A DNA stretch of 64,000 nt from Aldrovandia affinis (taxonomy: Eukaryota > Chordata > Actinopteri > Notacanthiformes > Halosauridae), in contig JAINUG010000039.1 of assembly GCA_029706075.1 (NCBI GenBank), positions 5,646,001-5,710,000 of the forward strand, in the 5' to 3' direction. A model generated the notes under the pieces. The model made no database searches. It had not been told where the DNA came from and worked only from the letters and a program-made list of their open reading frames with translations. Positions 1-30,909 of this stretch are shown one piece after another. The position numbers were made by a program, and so were the translations under genes. The number at the start of each line of letters is the position of its first letter. The stretch's first letter is position 1.

Positions 1-47
1 TGACAGTGATGTGTGGATGAGGGTCAAAGTATACAAAAATAAGCTAA

Positions 48-1940
<1,893 letters not shown>

Positions 1941-2047
1941 AGAACCCTGCCTTCGTCACAGTCCTTTTGCATGGTTGTCTTGCTGCTCAGAGATTTAACC
2001 TGCAAGCACTTGGTTTTTGTATGCATGTTTTTAACGGTGTGATTGAA

Positions 2048-2053
2048 AATAAA
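2048..2053 (+). terminator. polyadenylation signal of the upstream atp1a1 copy
   Basis: AATAAA lies about 108 nt after the stop codon and is the first canonical signal downstream of it. Cleavage would be expected within about 30 nt. Confidence 0.7.
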
Positions 2054-2840
2054 GGATTTGCCGAGTGTGATTTTGATGTCTGATGGTTTTTCATTGGGAA
2101 AAGCAGAGCAATGTCAGAGATGGGCGGGTGAGGCGTGGTGCCCTACTGGGGACAAAACAAGGAGCGACTTAGAGGGTCAAAACTCCTCTTTCTGTTTAGG
2201 AGAAATATTCAGTATTCACTTACCGGAGCGCAATCTGGACTCAAGCTGGACTCGGCTTTGAGAAACTGGTTTTGGAGCTTAACGAGCGACTGTGCACTGG
2301 CCTACCGCTCTGTCAGTGGTGCTGTCGCTGTTACCACTTCGTCCTGTCTGTGATGCATGAATGATTGTACTGAGGGCTACTACGTTGGTGGAGAGGAATG
2401 CTAAGTTCCTGAATTTAATAACCAGATTCCAGTAAATGTGACCCAGTTGGCCCAATGCCGGCCTTAGGTTATGTTATATTTATCAGTGTGCCAACAATGC
2501 TCGTCAGCAAACCAAAGGGTCAACAAGAATGCTCCCACATTGGCCACCAACCACATGATAGTCAAAATATTTGATCATATTCAGTGTCCACCTCTATGGC
2601 ATTCTAAAGGTCCAAATCAGTTTCTCTCAACAGATGTTTTTGCATCTGGAGCCACAGTTGGTTAGGGGAAATTGATTTGGACCTTTAGACTCCCACCACT
2701 TGCTCCTGACCGATGAGATACTGTTGAAATGTGTGACATTATCGGGCTGACGGTGGTCACTAATTGATCATTGATAACACATCATATCACTGCACATTTT
2801 CTGGCCATGAAAATTTGGACAGCCTAGCGATCATGCAGTG

Positions 2841-3041
2841 CAGAACACCACCATTTCAGTGTATTTCCAGAACAACACAATTTCAGTATAATCCAGAGCA
2901 CCACAATTTCAGTACAGTCCAGAACAACACAATTTCAGTGTAATCCAGAGCACCACAATTTCAGTCCAGTCCAGAACAACACCATTTCTGTGTCATCCAG
3001 AACACCATCATTTCAGTACAGTCCAGAACAACACCATTTCC
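2841..3041. repeat. 26-bp tandem array, about eight units, in alternating A/B form
   Basis: Units read tccagaacaacacaatttca or tccagagcaccacaatttca followed by six bases. The aacaac and agcacc or aacacc versions largely alternate, so the array has a 52-bp higher-order period. Coding capacity is not evident. Confidence 0.9.
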
Positions 3042-3371
3042 AATGAAAGAATAAAACCCTACAGGGGAGCTCTATGACCATGCCTGCTACATGCACTTCA
3101 CATAGTGGGTGATTTACACCTGCAAAAAACGATGCAAAAAGGTAATTCTGACAAACAATGCCGCAAGTCGAGGCTATCGTGAATTAATCATTGCACGCAT
3201 CTCCACAAATATTGGTTTTGCCATTGACAGTTCTTAAATAACTCTAACCAGATGATGCCTTTGAGCAAGGTACATCACCTGAATTGGTTTAGTAAATATC
3301 CAGCTTTGTAAATGGGCAGTATGTAAACATGAAAGCCCTGTACTCTGCCCGGGTTGTGTGCTCTGTGCAGC

Positions 3372-3440
3372 CTCTCCATTTATATTTACTTTACATGCAT
3401 TTATTCCGCAGATGCTCTTATCCAGAGAGACATACAACAC
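3372..3440 (-). repeat. degenerate L2/SINE 3'-tail core
   Basis: The stretch containing gcagatgctcttatccagag is the reverse complement of the teleost LINE/SINE tail core seen in better form at 16979, 28951 and 60173. No body of the element is recognisable beside it. Confidence 0.6.
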
Positions 3441-4188
3441 AGTGCATAGAATAACCATATACGAACACCAGTATACATACCTAAATTGACTGTAACACAG
3501 TCAAAACAGTCAAGCGTCATTGTAAAAAAACTATGCTGTGATAAACACAGGTACCATAATGAAGGGGAAATGTTAATGCAAGTCCACAGTAAAAGAGCAA
3601 TAACAAATTAAAATATCATGAAATATCATAGGCACAACCACACGCAGGAAAGCACTTTGGCAAAAAAACTACATTACCCCACACACCCAGAGAGCACCTA
3701 CCACAAGTTCCATCATCAGATATGATCAGTTTACAACGACATCCAGGACACACCCATGAACAAATGTACTGTAAACTGGTGAGCCAATTATTTATTATTA
3801 TTATGAACATTTTTTACAAATCACATCCCAATCTAGATTCACATTCAAAGCATGGAGCTCTTGTCCCAAAGAGAAGTTTCACAAAGAGGCGTATTTTTAG
3901 CATTCGTGAATCTGAGAATAAACAAGGCCTCGAGGAGAAATAGAAGAGGGAAGAGATCCAGCAGGAGCATAGGACTGTCAGTAGCTGCTCCAGTTTTCTC
4001 ACTGAGCCCTGAATGAAATCAGATGTCCAAGGGACAATCTCCCCCCGCAACACATTTTAATGTCTCTGTCACCCCTTTTTCAGTCTGGGACAAATAAACC
4101 ATGCCGGCAAAGAACACCTGTCTCACTAGCAAACACACAAGTCAGATAGGGCACGCTGCAGGAACATATACTCTTAAATAACAGATTG

Positions 4189-4192
<4 letters not shown>

Positions 4193-4267
<75 letters not shown>
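4193..4267. repeat. (CA)n microsatellite
   Basis: An essentially pure CA dinucleotide run of about 37 units. Confidence 0.98.
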
Positions 4268-4270
<3 letters not shown>

Positions 4271-4488
4271 CAGAAAAGTGCAGCCACAGCTCACTTCATT
4301 AAACTAGGAGGAGCTCCTCTTTGTGCTGTTAATATATATAGGCCAGTGATCCGCAGTGAACAATTTCAACCGGCACAGATTCATTAAGGCAATGGAGAGG
4401 CGGGCACTAAGATTGCATCATTAGACCACTGACTACTGAACCGCTACCAATTGAGTGAAAACATGAATTGACTATTGAAGGGTAGATA

Positions 4489-4600
4489 TACAGTGGAAGT
4501 AAAAATATTCACACCCTATGGGCATTTTATTGTTTACTTCATGGTATCATTTTATTGTCTTACTTCATGGTATCAAAATGGATTTAATAGTTATCTCACT
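4489..4600 (+). mobile_element. Tc1/mariner-like terminal fragment
   Basis: It begins tacagtggaagtaaaaat and contains ttacttcatggtatca twice. The reverse complement of the Tc1 end at 53530-53825 carries the same order: a tacagtgggtaaaaag start, then tacttcatgg, then aaaatggattta. It is therefore an end of the same family with a small internal duplication. No transposase sequence is present. Confidence 0.7.
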
Positions 4601-4987
4601 AGCTATTCAATGTAAATATTGTATGAAAACATGCAAATTTCCACAACATAATATTCACAACAGCCAGCTACCTGTAGTTACAACACAACACTACTGAAGC
4701 AAGCATTTCTCCTCCTCTTGTGATGAAATGTAATGATAAAGATGTAAATATTTAATTGTTACAACCGCCGTTTGAATTTTATTCATATTTAAATGTGGAT
4801 TGAGTCCAATAGTGTTACAGACCGTTAGTGCCAATTTTGACAAGAAACATGCCCTATAAATGAATAAACAGCAGAAAAACATTATTTTGTGACTCGCTTT
4901 GCAAGACATCCATAATCAGGTTGAATACAGCTATACTACTTTTAGCTACAAAATAACTTGACTTCATTGTAACTGGTCCATGACAAT

Positions 4988-5419
4988 TGTAATGGTTCCT
5001 GCTCGCCACCAGGGGGTATTGGATTTTGTGTTCTCTAATTGTTTTATTATATAATTGGTTAATGGTTTTTGTTTTTGTTTTCACCTGTGCCTTGTTTCAT
5101 TGTCTTGAGTGTTTCCACCTGTGCCTTGTTTTCCTGCCATTATTTAAGCCCCCTGTTTTGTTTGTTCTGTGCTCTGTCTTAAATGGTTCTTCCCTATGTT
5201 TGCTAGTCAATGGTCAGTGGTACCATTTTCAGCTTTTGTTGTTCTACTCGTGTTTGGTTTGTGTAAATGTTTTATTCATTTATTCTTGTGTTTATTTCCT
5301 CCCCATTGTGAGTTTCATTCTTGTTCGTTCCGTCTGTTGAATAAACATTCAGTTTGTTTTATTGCTGCCTCTGGCTTCGTCTCTGTGCCTGGGTCCCATC
5401 TCTCTGCCCCATTTTAACA
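4988..5419 (+). mobile_element. probable solo LTR
   Basis: The segment opens TGTAATGG and closes TTTTAACA. Between them are a TATTTAAG box near 5143 and AATAAA near 5340, in the order expected of an LTR with promoter and polyadenylation signal. The pentamer acaat lies directly before the first base and again at 5417-5421, which may be the target duplication if the end is placed at 5416. No internal retroelement sequence adjoins it. Open frames here are LTR sequence, not a gene. Confidence 0.6.
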
Positions 5420-8400
5420 ATCTTCTCAATATATAAACTATGTTAATTTTGTAGACTACAGTAGTTTGAAGGGGTGTAGGTAGAAACTGCCCCTGAGTGC
5501 TGGTCTGAAGTCGGTTTTGCTATTTTCTTCCTAATAATCATGTGTATGATTTGGTTAGAGTTAGCTGGTCCTGTGCCAGTGCTTAGGTGCAACTTGTCCT
5601 TTGAGCATTTAACAGGCTGTGAGAGCAGTGACAAAAGGAATAGATTATATGAAAATATATATGATGTACATTTTTACGACGTGAACACAGTAATAGAGAG
5701 AGATCCGCGGGCATGCAAGACACCTCATGCGGGCAAGACTATGCTCATGGGCATGCATTTGCAGGCCACTGATATAGGCTGTGACAAGTCCTGTGGTTTA
5801 AAGTTTGACTTTAGACCTTCTGTCAGACATACACCAGCGCAAACCCAACTGAACCAGTGCTTGACCCATTACAAACAGAACAAACCCAGTACTGGACCCA
5901 ACACAAAATAACTAAGCTAAAACTAGGCAGGATTCTCTTTGCCTGAAGCTTATTGTTTTGACATGGTGGAATCCTGGTTTGATACTGATGTTGGATTTGC
6001 AGATACAGATATGCAGAAAGCAATACAAATGGTTCATAATCATATACTAACTACTTAACTGGGTGAATGTAACAGCACCCCCTGTGGACTATGGTAGCTT
6101 TGCTATGCTAGCTTGGTTTGTGCAGTGGTTTTGGGACAGGTTTAATCAGTGACAGTGTTTTGTAAAGTAATCCAGAAGAAAACTTGCATCATTGCATCCA
6201 AGCTGCTGACACTCCACAGCAGAATCTTTCCCCGACCTGGAAACTATTGTCAACAGAAGTTGTTTTGTTACTGTATGGCCTGGAACAATCCTACAAGAAA
6301 ATAAATGTTGCTTATTTTGTGCAGGGTTTAAAGCAAATGTTTCAGAAATTGAAAAAAATCAGGCACAGGTTGTCTTGTGTATTCTCAATTCTCATTCTAA
6401 ATCTGCCAACAAATTATCCTACTTGGCAAAACTCACCTGAGGCTACCCTACACATTCAATGTGTGTTTACAGAGTTCAGAGAAGTTCATAGTCATCCAGA
6501 CAGTCAATACAAACTGCAAGCATTCTGCACACTACAAGAACAAGTCTCATGAGAAATTGTGCTAATTACAAAATTATATATCTCAAAGCTAAAAATGAAT
6601 ATCATTGATTTTTTAAATCATTCAATCAATCATTATTGGCTATCAAACAGATAAACCCCTATCAATACAGCCATTTTAAGTGGCAAAATGTTAGCAAAAT
6701 TATTTTACTAAAAAGAAATGTAAGTTTTAATATATAAATGTTCAAACAGTTAATTATGTGGATCTGCCAAGTGTTGCCGTGCAATGGCAATCCCCAAATA
6801 AATTCATTTGACGATGGTTTCTAAGTCTTCTTTTTCAGAAAACAAACTGAATCAGAAGCACTCAGTGCTTATTTCACAAGCGCTAGCACTGTAAATGGAA
6901 CATTAGCCTGTAACCAGCTTTAATTGAGCATATATTGCATGCACATTGTAAATGCTGTTACAGGTCAACAGCACAGACTAACTGTGCTGTTTTGTGGGGC
7001 AGGCGGTCTGGCCTGATACGATTGGTGCAAAATCGTTGAGATCGTCCCATTGATTGCGACCAACACATCCTTTTTTATGCCCAAAACACCCTCCTTCTTA
7101 GGAAAATGTCTCCATTGGTTGAGAGGGGAGGGTAGGGGCGGGGGCTAGGTTTTCACTGCAGCATTTTAGCTGCTACTGTGTCAGACCAGCGTGTTTGTTG
7201 AGCCCATTATACACAGCCACAGAGATATGTTTATGCAGCATCTCCACTGGCACCTCGTTGACAGCTGAGCAGTCAAAGTTCAAACAACTGTGTTAAAGAG
7301 CTGGCCCTGTATCTGCAGTCAAGCATGGGAGGAACACAGTCTGTGTGTGAGTGCATGTGTGTGCGGGCGTGTGTGTGAGAGGGAGAGCATTTGTGTGTAA
7401 GACAGGTGTGACTCGCATTATTTGCTCACCATACTGCAGTCAGAAAGGAGACTGAAAGCAAACATTTTGCCTCAGTTATTTTCTGTGTGTGTGTGTGTGG
7501 GTGGGTGTGGGTGGTTATCTCTGGAGCTATTTTTACATCCTGACCCACCCACCATAATGTTTTTCTGTGTCTTTTTCTGTTGCGTTCATATATGAATATA
7601 AATATATGAATATAATTATTATACGGCATTGTAGTGTTTATCGTAACCCTTCAAGTTTTTCTGTTCAGATCAGAAGTGTGTCTGTCTTTCTTTCACCAGT
7701 ATCACATGAGGTAGTTCAGTTAGGAGCTGTTTGATGTTCACGGGCTGTTTGTCTGTCTCTCAGTCTCTCGCGTGAGTGTGAAAGGGTTTGGAAAAGGAGT
7801 GCTCTCTAAAACGGAGGTTTTAATAATTCATGCGAATTTATCTGCAGTGGGATCATTGCACTGGGTTTAGCAAACGGCACACCCCAGGATTCTGTCTGTA
7901 TTGGCTGATTGTGGTAAGAGGACAGGGCGGTATAATGCTCTCTGGGGAATATGCAGCTGCCAGCAGAGGGCGCTGGTCAGGTAAAGGAACACTGCAGTAC
8001 CAACACAACCCTTTTGTGCTTTGGATGGGGGCTATAACATGACTGTTTCCATGGCAACGCATTGAATCTGCACAATTTAAAGGAGATGGTGTACATTTCT
8101 ATCCCTTATTGTAAACATGAAACATGTACTCTGCATTAAGAGCGCACCATGCCTGCAAAAAACATTATTGTAAATGCACCTATGGCAGGCAGAAGAGATA
8201 GAACAGGTTCACTCAACTTTTCCAAAAAATGTATGAAATGTGACTGTTTCATGTAAAGGGGTGCAGTGACAACAAAGTGGCACTGATGGTGTGACACAAA
8301 TGGTGTGTTACTGTGCACAGTTAATTTATCAACAAGTGCTCAATGTGATGCTCACAAAGCCAGGCTGCATACAGAGGAAATAAAATAAGGACATAAACAC

Positions 8401-9035
8401 AGAACATAGTCAAAGTGAATAATTTAAACAATACCAATGCAGACAATGGAGAAAGCCCTCACATACATGTGGAAAAGAACAATGCCTTCAAAGTGAAGTT
8501 AATGTGCAGAGGCTGGCTTATATAGCTACCAATTTGTCAAGATGAAAGGTCTTTTTTCACGTGACCTATCATTGATTTGGTGAAGGTTGAATTTGAAGGA
8601 GTGGCACAAGATGGGGAAGATGCTTCCACCTGGGATTAGAGGGAAATTGGGTTTTTCTCATGTTTGTTTTCTCCGTTAGCGCACCTGAGAGGAGAACTCA
8701 CACACATGAGAGACTGTGCCTCTTTGCATGTGTGTGCATGCATGTGCTCATGAAAAACAAATCCAGTAATATCCCTGTAATCTGCCAGATTGTGGTGAGA
8801 ATTCTCTATCGCCATCAAGAGGTTTTGAATACAATCAACACTGGAGTGACATTGGCTACAGGAGAGAATTGGTGTGAAACGTTTTTAAATATCAGGACCT
8901 TATTTGAAGATCCCTGATCACAGTGTTCTAGCCCACAATAGAGACACGGTGGTTTATTGCAAGAACCGATAGTAATAAAGCATTCGACAGCAAAGACCCC
9001 TCCCCCTATTCACGGTTACCATGGCAAAATGAGTA

Positions 9036-9042
9036 GACGTCA
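9036..9042 (+). promoter_or_regulatory. CRE-like site upstream of atp1a1
   Basis: GACGTCA matches seven bases of the palindromic CRE consensus and lies about 18 bp before the TATA box. Mammalian ATP1A1 promoters are known to use an ATF/CRE element, so the position is plausible. Function here is inferred. Confidence 0.45.
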
Positions 9043-9059
9043 CGAGCGAAGGAACACCG

Positions 9060-9067
9060 TATATAAG
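9060..9067 (+). promoter_or_regulatory. TATA box of the complete atp1a1 gene
   Basis: TATATAAG lies 188 bp upstream of the start codon. Transcription would be expected to begin near 9090, giving a 5' UTR of about 155 nt with no further intron visible before the ATG. Confidence 0.6.
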
Positions 9068-9247
9068 TATTTGAACCTCGGTTGGACTGGAAGGGAGGTA
9101 CTGTGCGTGTCCTGGAGAAGTGACACGTGTGGACGGGATATAGTCAGGGGCACGCAAAATATACACATTTTAAAGGGAAATTTATTTTTTATTCGTTTTT
9201 TATTAAGACTTTGGATTTAAGAAGACTGTTACACAAAGTCGGCAAAG

Positions 9248-25948
<16,701 letters not shown>

Positions 25949-26142
25949 AGTACCCCGCCTGCATCACACAGTCCTTTTGCATGGTTGTCTTGCTGCTCGG
26001 AAATGTTAACCTCAGTAACTTCTGGATGTGTTTTTATATAGAGAATGCTTGATACAAAAACTGAGATTGTGAACCAAGAGATTGTGTGCCTTTGTTCTGG
26101 AGCAGGACAAATTTTATACATGTTTTTAAGAGTGTAATATAA

Positions 26143-26148
26143 AATAAA
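26143..26148 (+). terminator. proximal polyadenylation signal of atp1a1
   Basis: AATAAA lies about 195 nt after the stop codon. A second signal follows at 26494, so alternative 3' ends are possible. Confidence 0.7.
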
Positions 26149-26493
26149 CTCTCAGTCCGGTCCGATTCGAGTCTGGTTTAATATATATATTTTATTTTTT
26201 TTGTACTGGGAGGCAGACAATGTTCTGATTCATTCGCCATCTCTGCATGTTCCATGTACAGGAGTAGCTTGAATGACTCCCGTTTGTCATGCAGTAAAAG
26301 AAAGTTTAGGTTTTTGCTAAAATATTGTCATCTGTTACAAACTATAAAATTGTTGCCAGTTGCACTTGCTGTGATGAAAGTATGGTCTAGACTTCCAGAC
26401 ACGGACAACTTTGTTTTCCTTACTGTAGTAGGTTTTTTTTTTTTTGCTCTTGATACAAAGTAAACTGAACTGTAAAAAGTTTGAAAGACCTGC

Positions 26494-26499
26494 AATAAA
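26494..26499 (+). terminator. distal polyadenylation signal of atp1a1
   Basis: AATAAA lies about 546 nt after the stop codon, followed within 30 nt by a TG-rich stretch suitable as a downstream element. Confidence 0.6.
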
Positions 26500-28950
26500 A
26501 CACTCCCAAAATCCCTAAGACAGTTGTGTGTGTGTTTGTTTACTACATCTCTTGGGACTTGGCCACCAAGAAGTGAGCAAAGTAAGACTTATGGTAATAT
26601 CACTGCAGCTTAGATTGTGTGTCCTAGTTGTTAATACTGGCTTGCTTTTTTATCATCAGCATTTGAGCAAAACATATCCTAGCTTCTGTAGGGCAGTACG
26701 TGCAGCTTTATTATTCCAACAGTCTCTTGGTGTGAGCGAGTGCTTTTTTTAAGCAGGTTTGGAATTCATAATCCTGTACGCTCTGCCGATGCGAGGGGTC
26801 AGCTGTCAATCCTCCCCTACTCTGAGTGGGCCGGCTCCCACAGAGAGGAGAAACAGACTGGCCCCTCAGGGCAGACTCTCCTCCCACTCAGAAACCAGCT
26901 CTAGCCAACGGGTACGCAGAAGAGCTCAGAGGTTCAGAAAAGCACTGGGCAACCAAAAGGCGGGGTGTTCACCTTTTTTCCGCTGCACCTTTCGAAGCAG
27001 TAGAGCACGTACATTTAATAAGAGAGCACACACTGCATAGTCCACTCCCACATGTGCTAGGCACAAACCCACATGCGTAAACACACACACACCCACCCAC
27101 ACACCCTGATTCAGAGGGGCTGCGGGTGGATCCCCTCCCCACACCCGCATGTGTGTTGGTGGGCTTTTTATCCACTCCTGCCTCAGGCTTCCTTTTACAG
27201 GCCGCTTCCGTTTTCTCCCTTGATTCCTTTGGCAGCCTTCATCTGAATCACATTAAAAAGCCACTTTACAGACCTTTATCTTCCTCTGCCTTCTATCTGC
27301 TTCTAGGACAGGGTTGGCAAGGTTCCTGGGATAGAAGGAGGGGGCGAGAGAGCGAGAGAGCGAGAGAGAGACAGGGGTAGAGGGAAATATTGAGGCATGG
27401 ATACACTTTCTTGGAACTAATTCAATTTCCATTGAGAAAAGGCTTTTCGCAAACTGGACACTGGTGTGAGTCACACATTATTCACTGAAGCTAGCACTCC
27501 GGTGGTGTGCGGGCCCGCAGAGGAACCAAGGATTATACTTCTGAATACACAAGTTCATGATAGGTCCGCTTCCCCAGAAACATCAGCACATTTCGCTCCG
27601 CACATCCACAGCCAGAATGCAGGATCTCGGATTAGACACCTCATTGCCATTCAATGTCCTTCCAATCCGAAATCAGGGCAGGTATATTTGCTGCAGCACT
27701 GTTTCAGGCCAGGCGTGTCCCCTGCAGGTTTGCGGCTGGGGGCTGCCGCGGTAATTAAGACGCATCAGCAGACTAAACAGGCGCGTGCGTGTGGATCCCC
27801 TCCTCCCTCCAGCTGAGCGATCGCGTAGTGAGTCCGCCCCCCCGGGAGCGCGTGTGTCATTGAGCAGCAGACCCAGACCCGCTGGGACAGACGCAACGCT
27901 CAGACACGCTGGCCCCTGGGGGGGGTCTGTTGCCATGTGTGCGCATTGGGCTGGCTCATCCAGGGCTGCTGCCATGTGCGGGCACAGTGCGGCCCACGCT
28001 CCAGGGCACACAGCCAGGGTTAAGCCGCACCGGCTGTGTGGGTCTCGGGCTCATGGTGTGCAGCCTGAGAATAGATCTTCATAAGCAACTGGGCTACTGA
28101 GGAAAGATGCATATTTCATGCAAGTGTGTATTATTCCGCGCATTTGACATGCATCGCCCCATGTGTGGGAAGGGGTGGGTGAGTGTGTGTGTGTGTGTGG
28201 GGGGTGTGTGTGGCTGATAATGGCCTGGAACCTGTACCCATCAGTAGCTGACTCCCCCTTAAATGCAGTGTGTCGAATGTGTCGGCATACCTTGTCTGCA
28301 CCTCAAATATAATTGTTTTGATTTGACGGAGTTAAGGGATTTGGGCTCATAGCGCGCAACCAATTGTTGTTGTCTTCTTTCTAAGGTTCTAAACAAAGTG
28401 CCCAATCCCAGAGCAGGTCTGAAGTGAATGAGAAGCAGGGCCCTTTTATTATTTTTTAATTGCCATGCCATTCATTGTGCAAACCAATCAAAAACAGGTT
28501 TAGGATATGAAGATAAGCTCTCTGCTTGCGCCATTTGCTGCCCGCCACTCAACAGTTTCAGTTTTTGGCGAAACACAGCTCTGCAACGCAGTTTAGGTCA
28601 CCCAGGCTAGGATAATATCCATCTTGATGAAAATGATTTTGATCAATTCCTGCATCTTTTTTTCTTGATAAACTCCATTTATTTGCAGACCTTTAAAAAA
28701 ATCATCCCAGTCTCCATTTCTTGCACCAGTGTCAGAGGAACATGTTATTTTTGACCACCCTGGCAGGCAGTGTATGAACGGGCTCTGAATCTTGACAATA
28801 TATTGTACAAATGACAAATTTGGTGCACTAACCAGCCTTCAACACTTCGCTCCCTGCTGGTGTATATGTGTGTGTGCATGTGCATATGTGTGTGCAAGTG
28901 TTTATGTAAATGCGGTAGACATTTTCGGCCTAAAGAACCATACTACATTT

Positions 28951-29010
28951 TACATTTTAAGCATTTAGCAGATGCTCTTATCCAGAGCGACTTACAAGAT
29001 GTTATTTTTC
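28951..29010 (-). repeat. L2/SINE 3'-tail core
   Basis: The segment contains ttaagcatttagcagatgct followed by cttatccagagcgacttaca, matching the 3' end of the intron 7 LINE. Only the tail is present. Confidence 0.8.
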
Positions 29011-30884
29011 CTCTTAGATTATAGGATGCCTGTATAGATCCAACCTTCATTTTTACAATAAATACAGTAAGATTCTCTGCTTTTCAGGAATTCAAAAGGT
29101 TGGTCCTTTGTCATTACCAGTCACTTAAAGGGGAAATAATTCTGTTACAGCACTATGAGGGACTATGAATTAATCCAAGTATGATTGATATACAGAATAC
29201 CCTTTATTAATTTCAGTGACCAGACCAATTATTGATGATGAAAAATCAATGCTGCAATTCATTACTTAAAGTTGCACATGTTAGAGGTAAATTGCCATGG
29301 GGATAAACTGAATCCACATATCAGGACCTGTTTTTTTTTACAAATTTTGTAATTGCTCCAGAGTGTCAGCCTTTCATCCAGGTAAAATTCAGAATTCAGA
29401 TTATGAATAAAACACACATCCTAAATGCATCAGCTGCTTCTAAACTCAAATAAAACCTGAAGCTGAAAATGCCATGCAAAAAGCAAAAATGCTTTTCGCC
29501 ATGTTCATTTCTGTGCTGAATTGGAAGTTGCTATTTACCATATTGACCCATTTCACTGTGTTTTGACACGGTCTCCATTTTGAAAACGGATGCTAAAGTG
29601 AAGATTGCATGAATGGTTTATGAATCGGGCCCCTTAGAAGCAATCAGTTGCCAAGCCTTTTCTCACTTAGGGTTTCACCTGAGAAAACATTATACTTAAG
29701 TGCACAGGCCCCATTCGCTTTATCCTTCCATATAACACTACAAAGACGCATCATGACTAGAATGGCAGTATCTTCAAAGCTCGGGCCCATCCCCAGTCTG
29801 AAATGTTGATAGATCAAACGAAAGGACCAAAAGCTAGCTCTCTGTGCCAGGAGAACCCATGATTTGACTATTTTAGCATAGGAATCTTCAGTGAACGCCA
29901 TGCTAAGGACACAGCTGATTAGCAACACGCTAATCCCAGTCGCAGAAATCCACACGCATTAATGCAGCAAGTTATACAAATAAGTACGATTCCCGCAATT
30001 GTTATGACATAAATATGAAGGGTTTGAAATTGGCTGTAATCCCTCTAATGTGAATCCTACCACTGAGGCAATTGAGGAGTATAAAATTGTCTTCGCATTT
30101 AATACAACCAATTTTTTGCACTGCTTTCAACAGAAGCAACTAATATAGTAGTGCCGTCCAACCCAAACCCCCTTCCCCCATCCCCTCGCTCTGCCAGGGC
30201 TTGATTATTGCTGTGAAAACCAATATTCTCAGGCATTTGTCTTCTCTAATCGGAGCAGCGTCTGGCTGCTCATGAGTGCGTATCCTCTGGGTGGGCCGAT
30301 CGTTGAATATTTAAAGAGCGTAATTGAAGTGTCTCTGTGATCTGTGAATATCGGGGGCCAGGAGGAACGTTCCTGCCTCTTCTGCTTACGGTGCGCAATT
30401 TGCTGGTCTCCCGAGGCTACAGGAAATCCATCCACACCCAGAGAAATCCGCTCCATCCCCCTCCACAGCCATCAAATAAACATCACAACAAACCGATAAA
30501 ACAAATCACTGGCTCCCGGGGCCTTTGCAGGGCATGTGGGCTTCTGGAATCAGCTCTCTGAGTATGCATACAGTACAGTACATTTTGCCCTAGTAAGAGC
30601 TCTGTATTATTCTCTATGTGTCATTGGCTGCGTTTGTATTTCCACCCTTCGGGCAGATAAGGTAAATGGGGATGAGCCGGGAATAGAGACTGTAGGAGTG
30701 CGCGGACGGTTTGACAGAACGGTCTGTGAAATCCAGACATTACTAATCGATATTAATGTCATTGGGACCTGGCGTTTCATCCCGGCACGGATGAGACGGA
30801 CAGACAGGTGATGCGCGAACGGAAGGAAAATACTAGCTGTGTCTCCAGGCCAGAGGGAAGGATGGAGAAAGATGAGAGCCTAAG

Positions 30885-30909
30885 AGAGAGAGAGAGAGAG
30901 AGAGAGAGA
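30885..30909. repeat. (GA)n microsatellite
   Basis: A run of about 12 GA units. Confidence 0.9.

Larger units (their letters stand above)
2054..9035. other. intergenic region between the two atp1a1 copies
   Basis: No coding gene is recognisable in this spacer of about 7 kb. It holds a 26-bp tandem array (2841-3041), an L2/SINE-tail core near 3385-3430, a CA microsatellite (4193-4267), a Tc1 end (4489-4600), a probable solo LTR (4988-5419) and short GT-rich stretches near 7340-7510. An open frame at 6184-6552 has no recognisable motif. The remainder is AT-rich sequence without a visible feature. Confidence 0.75.

Noticed and set aside
5026-5417. 104-codon hydrophobic frame
   Set aside because: It lies inside a probable solo LTR. 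Cysteine- and leucine-rich T-rich sequence gives such frames by chance.
6184-6552. 122-codon open frame in the intergenic spacer
   Set aside because: It has no known domain, is AT-rich, and shows no sign of promoter or homology that I can recognise.
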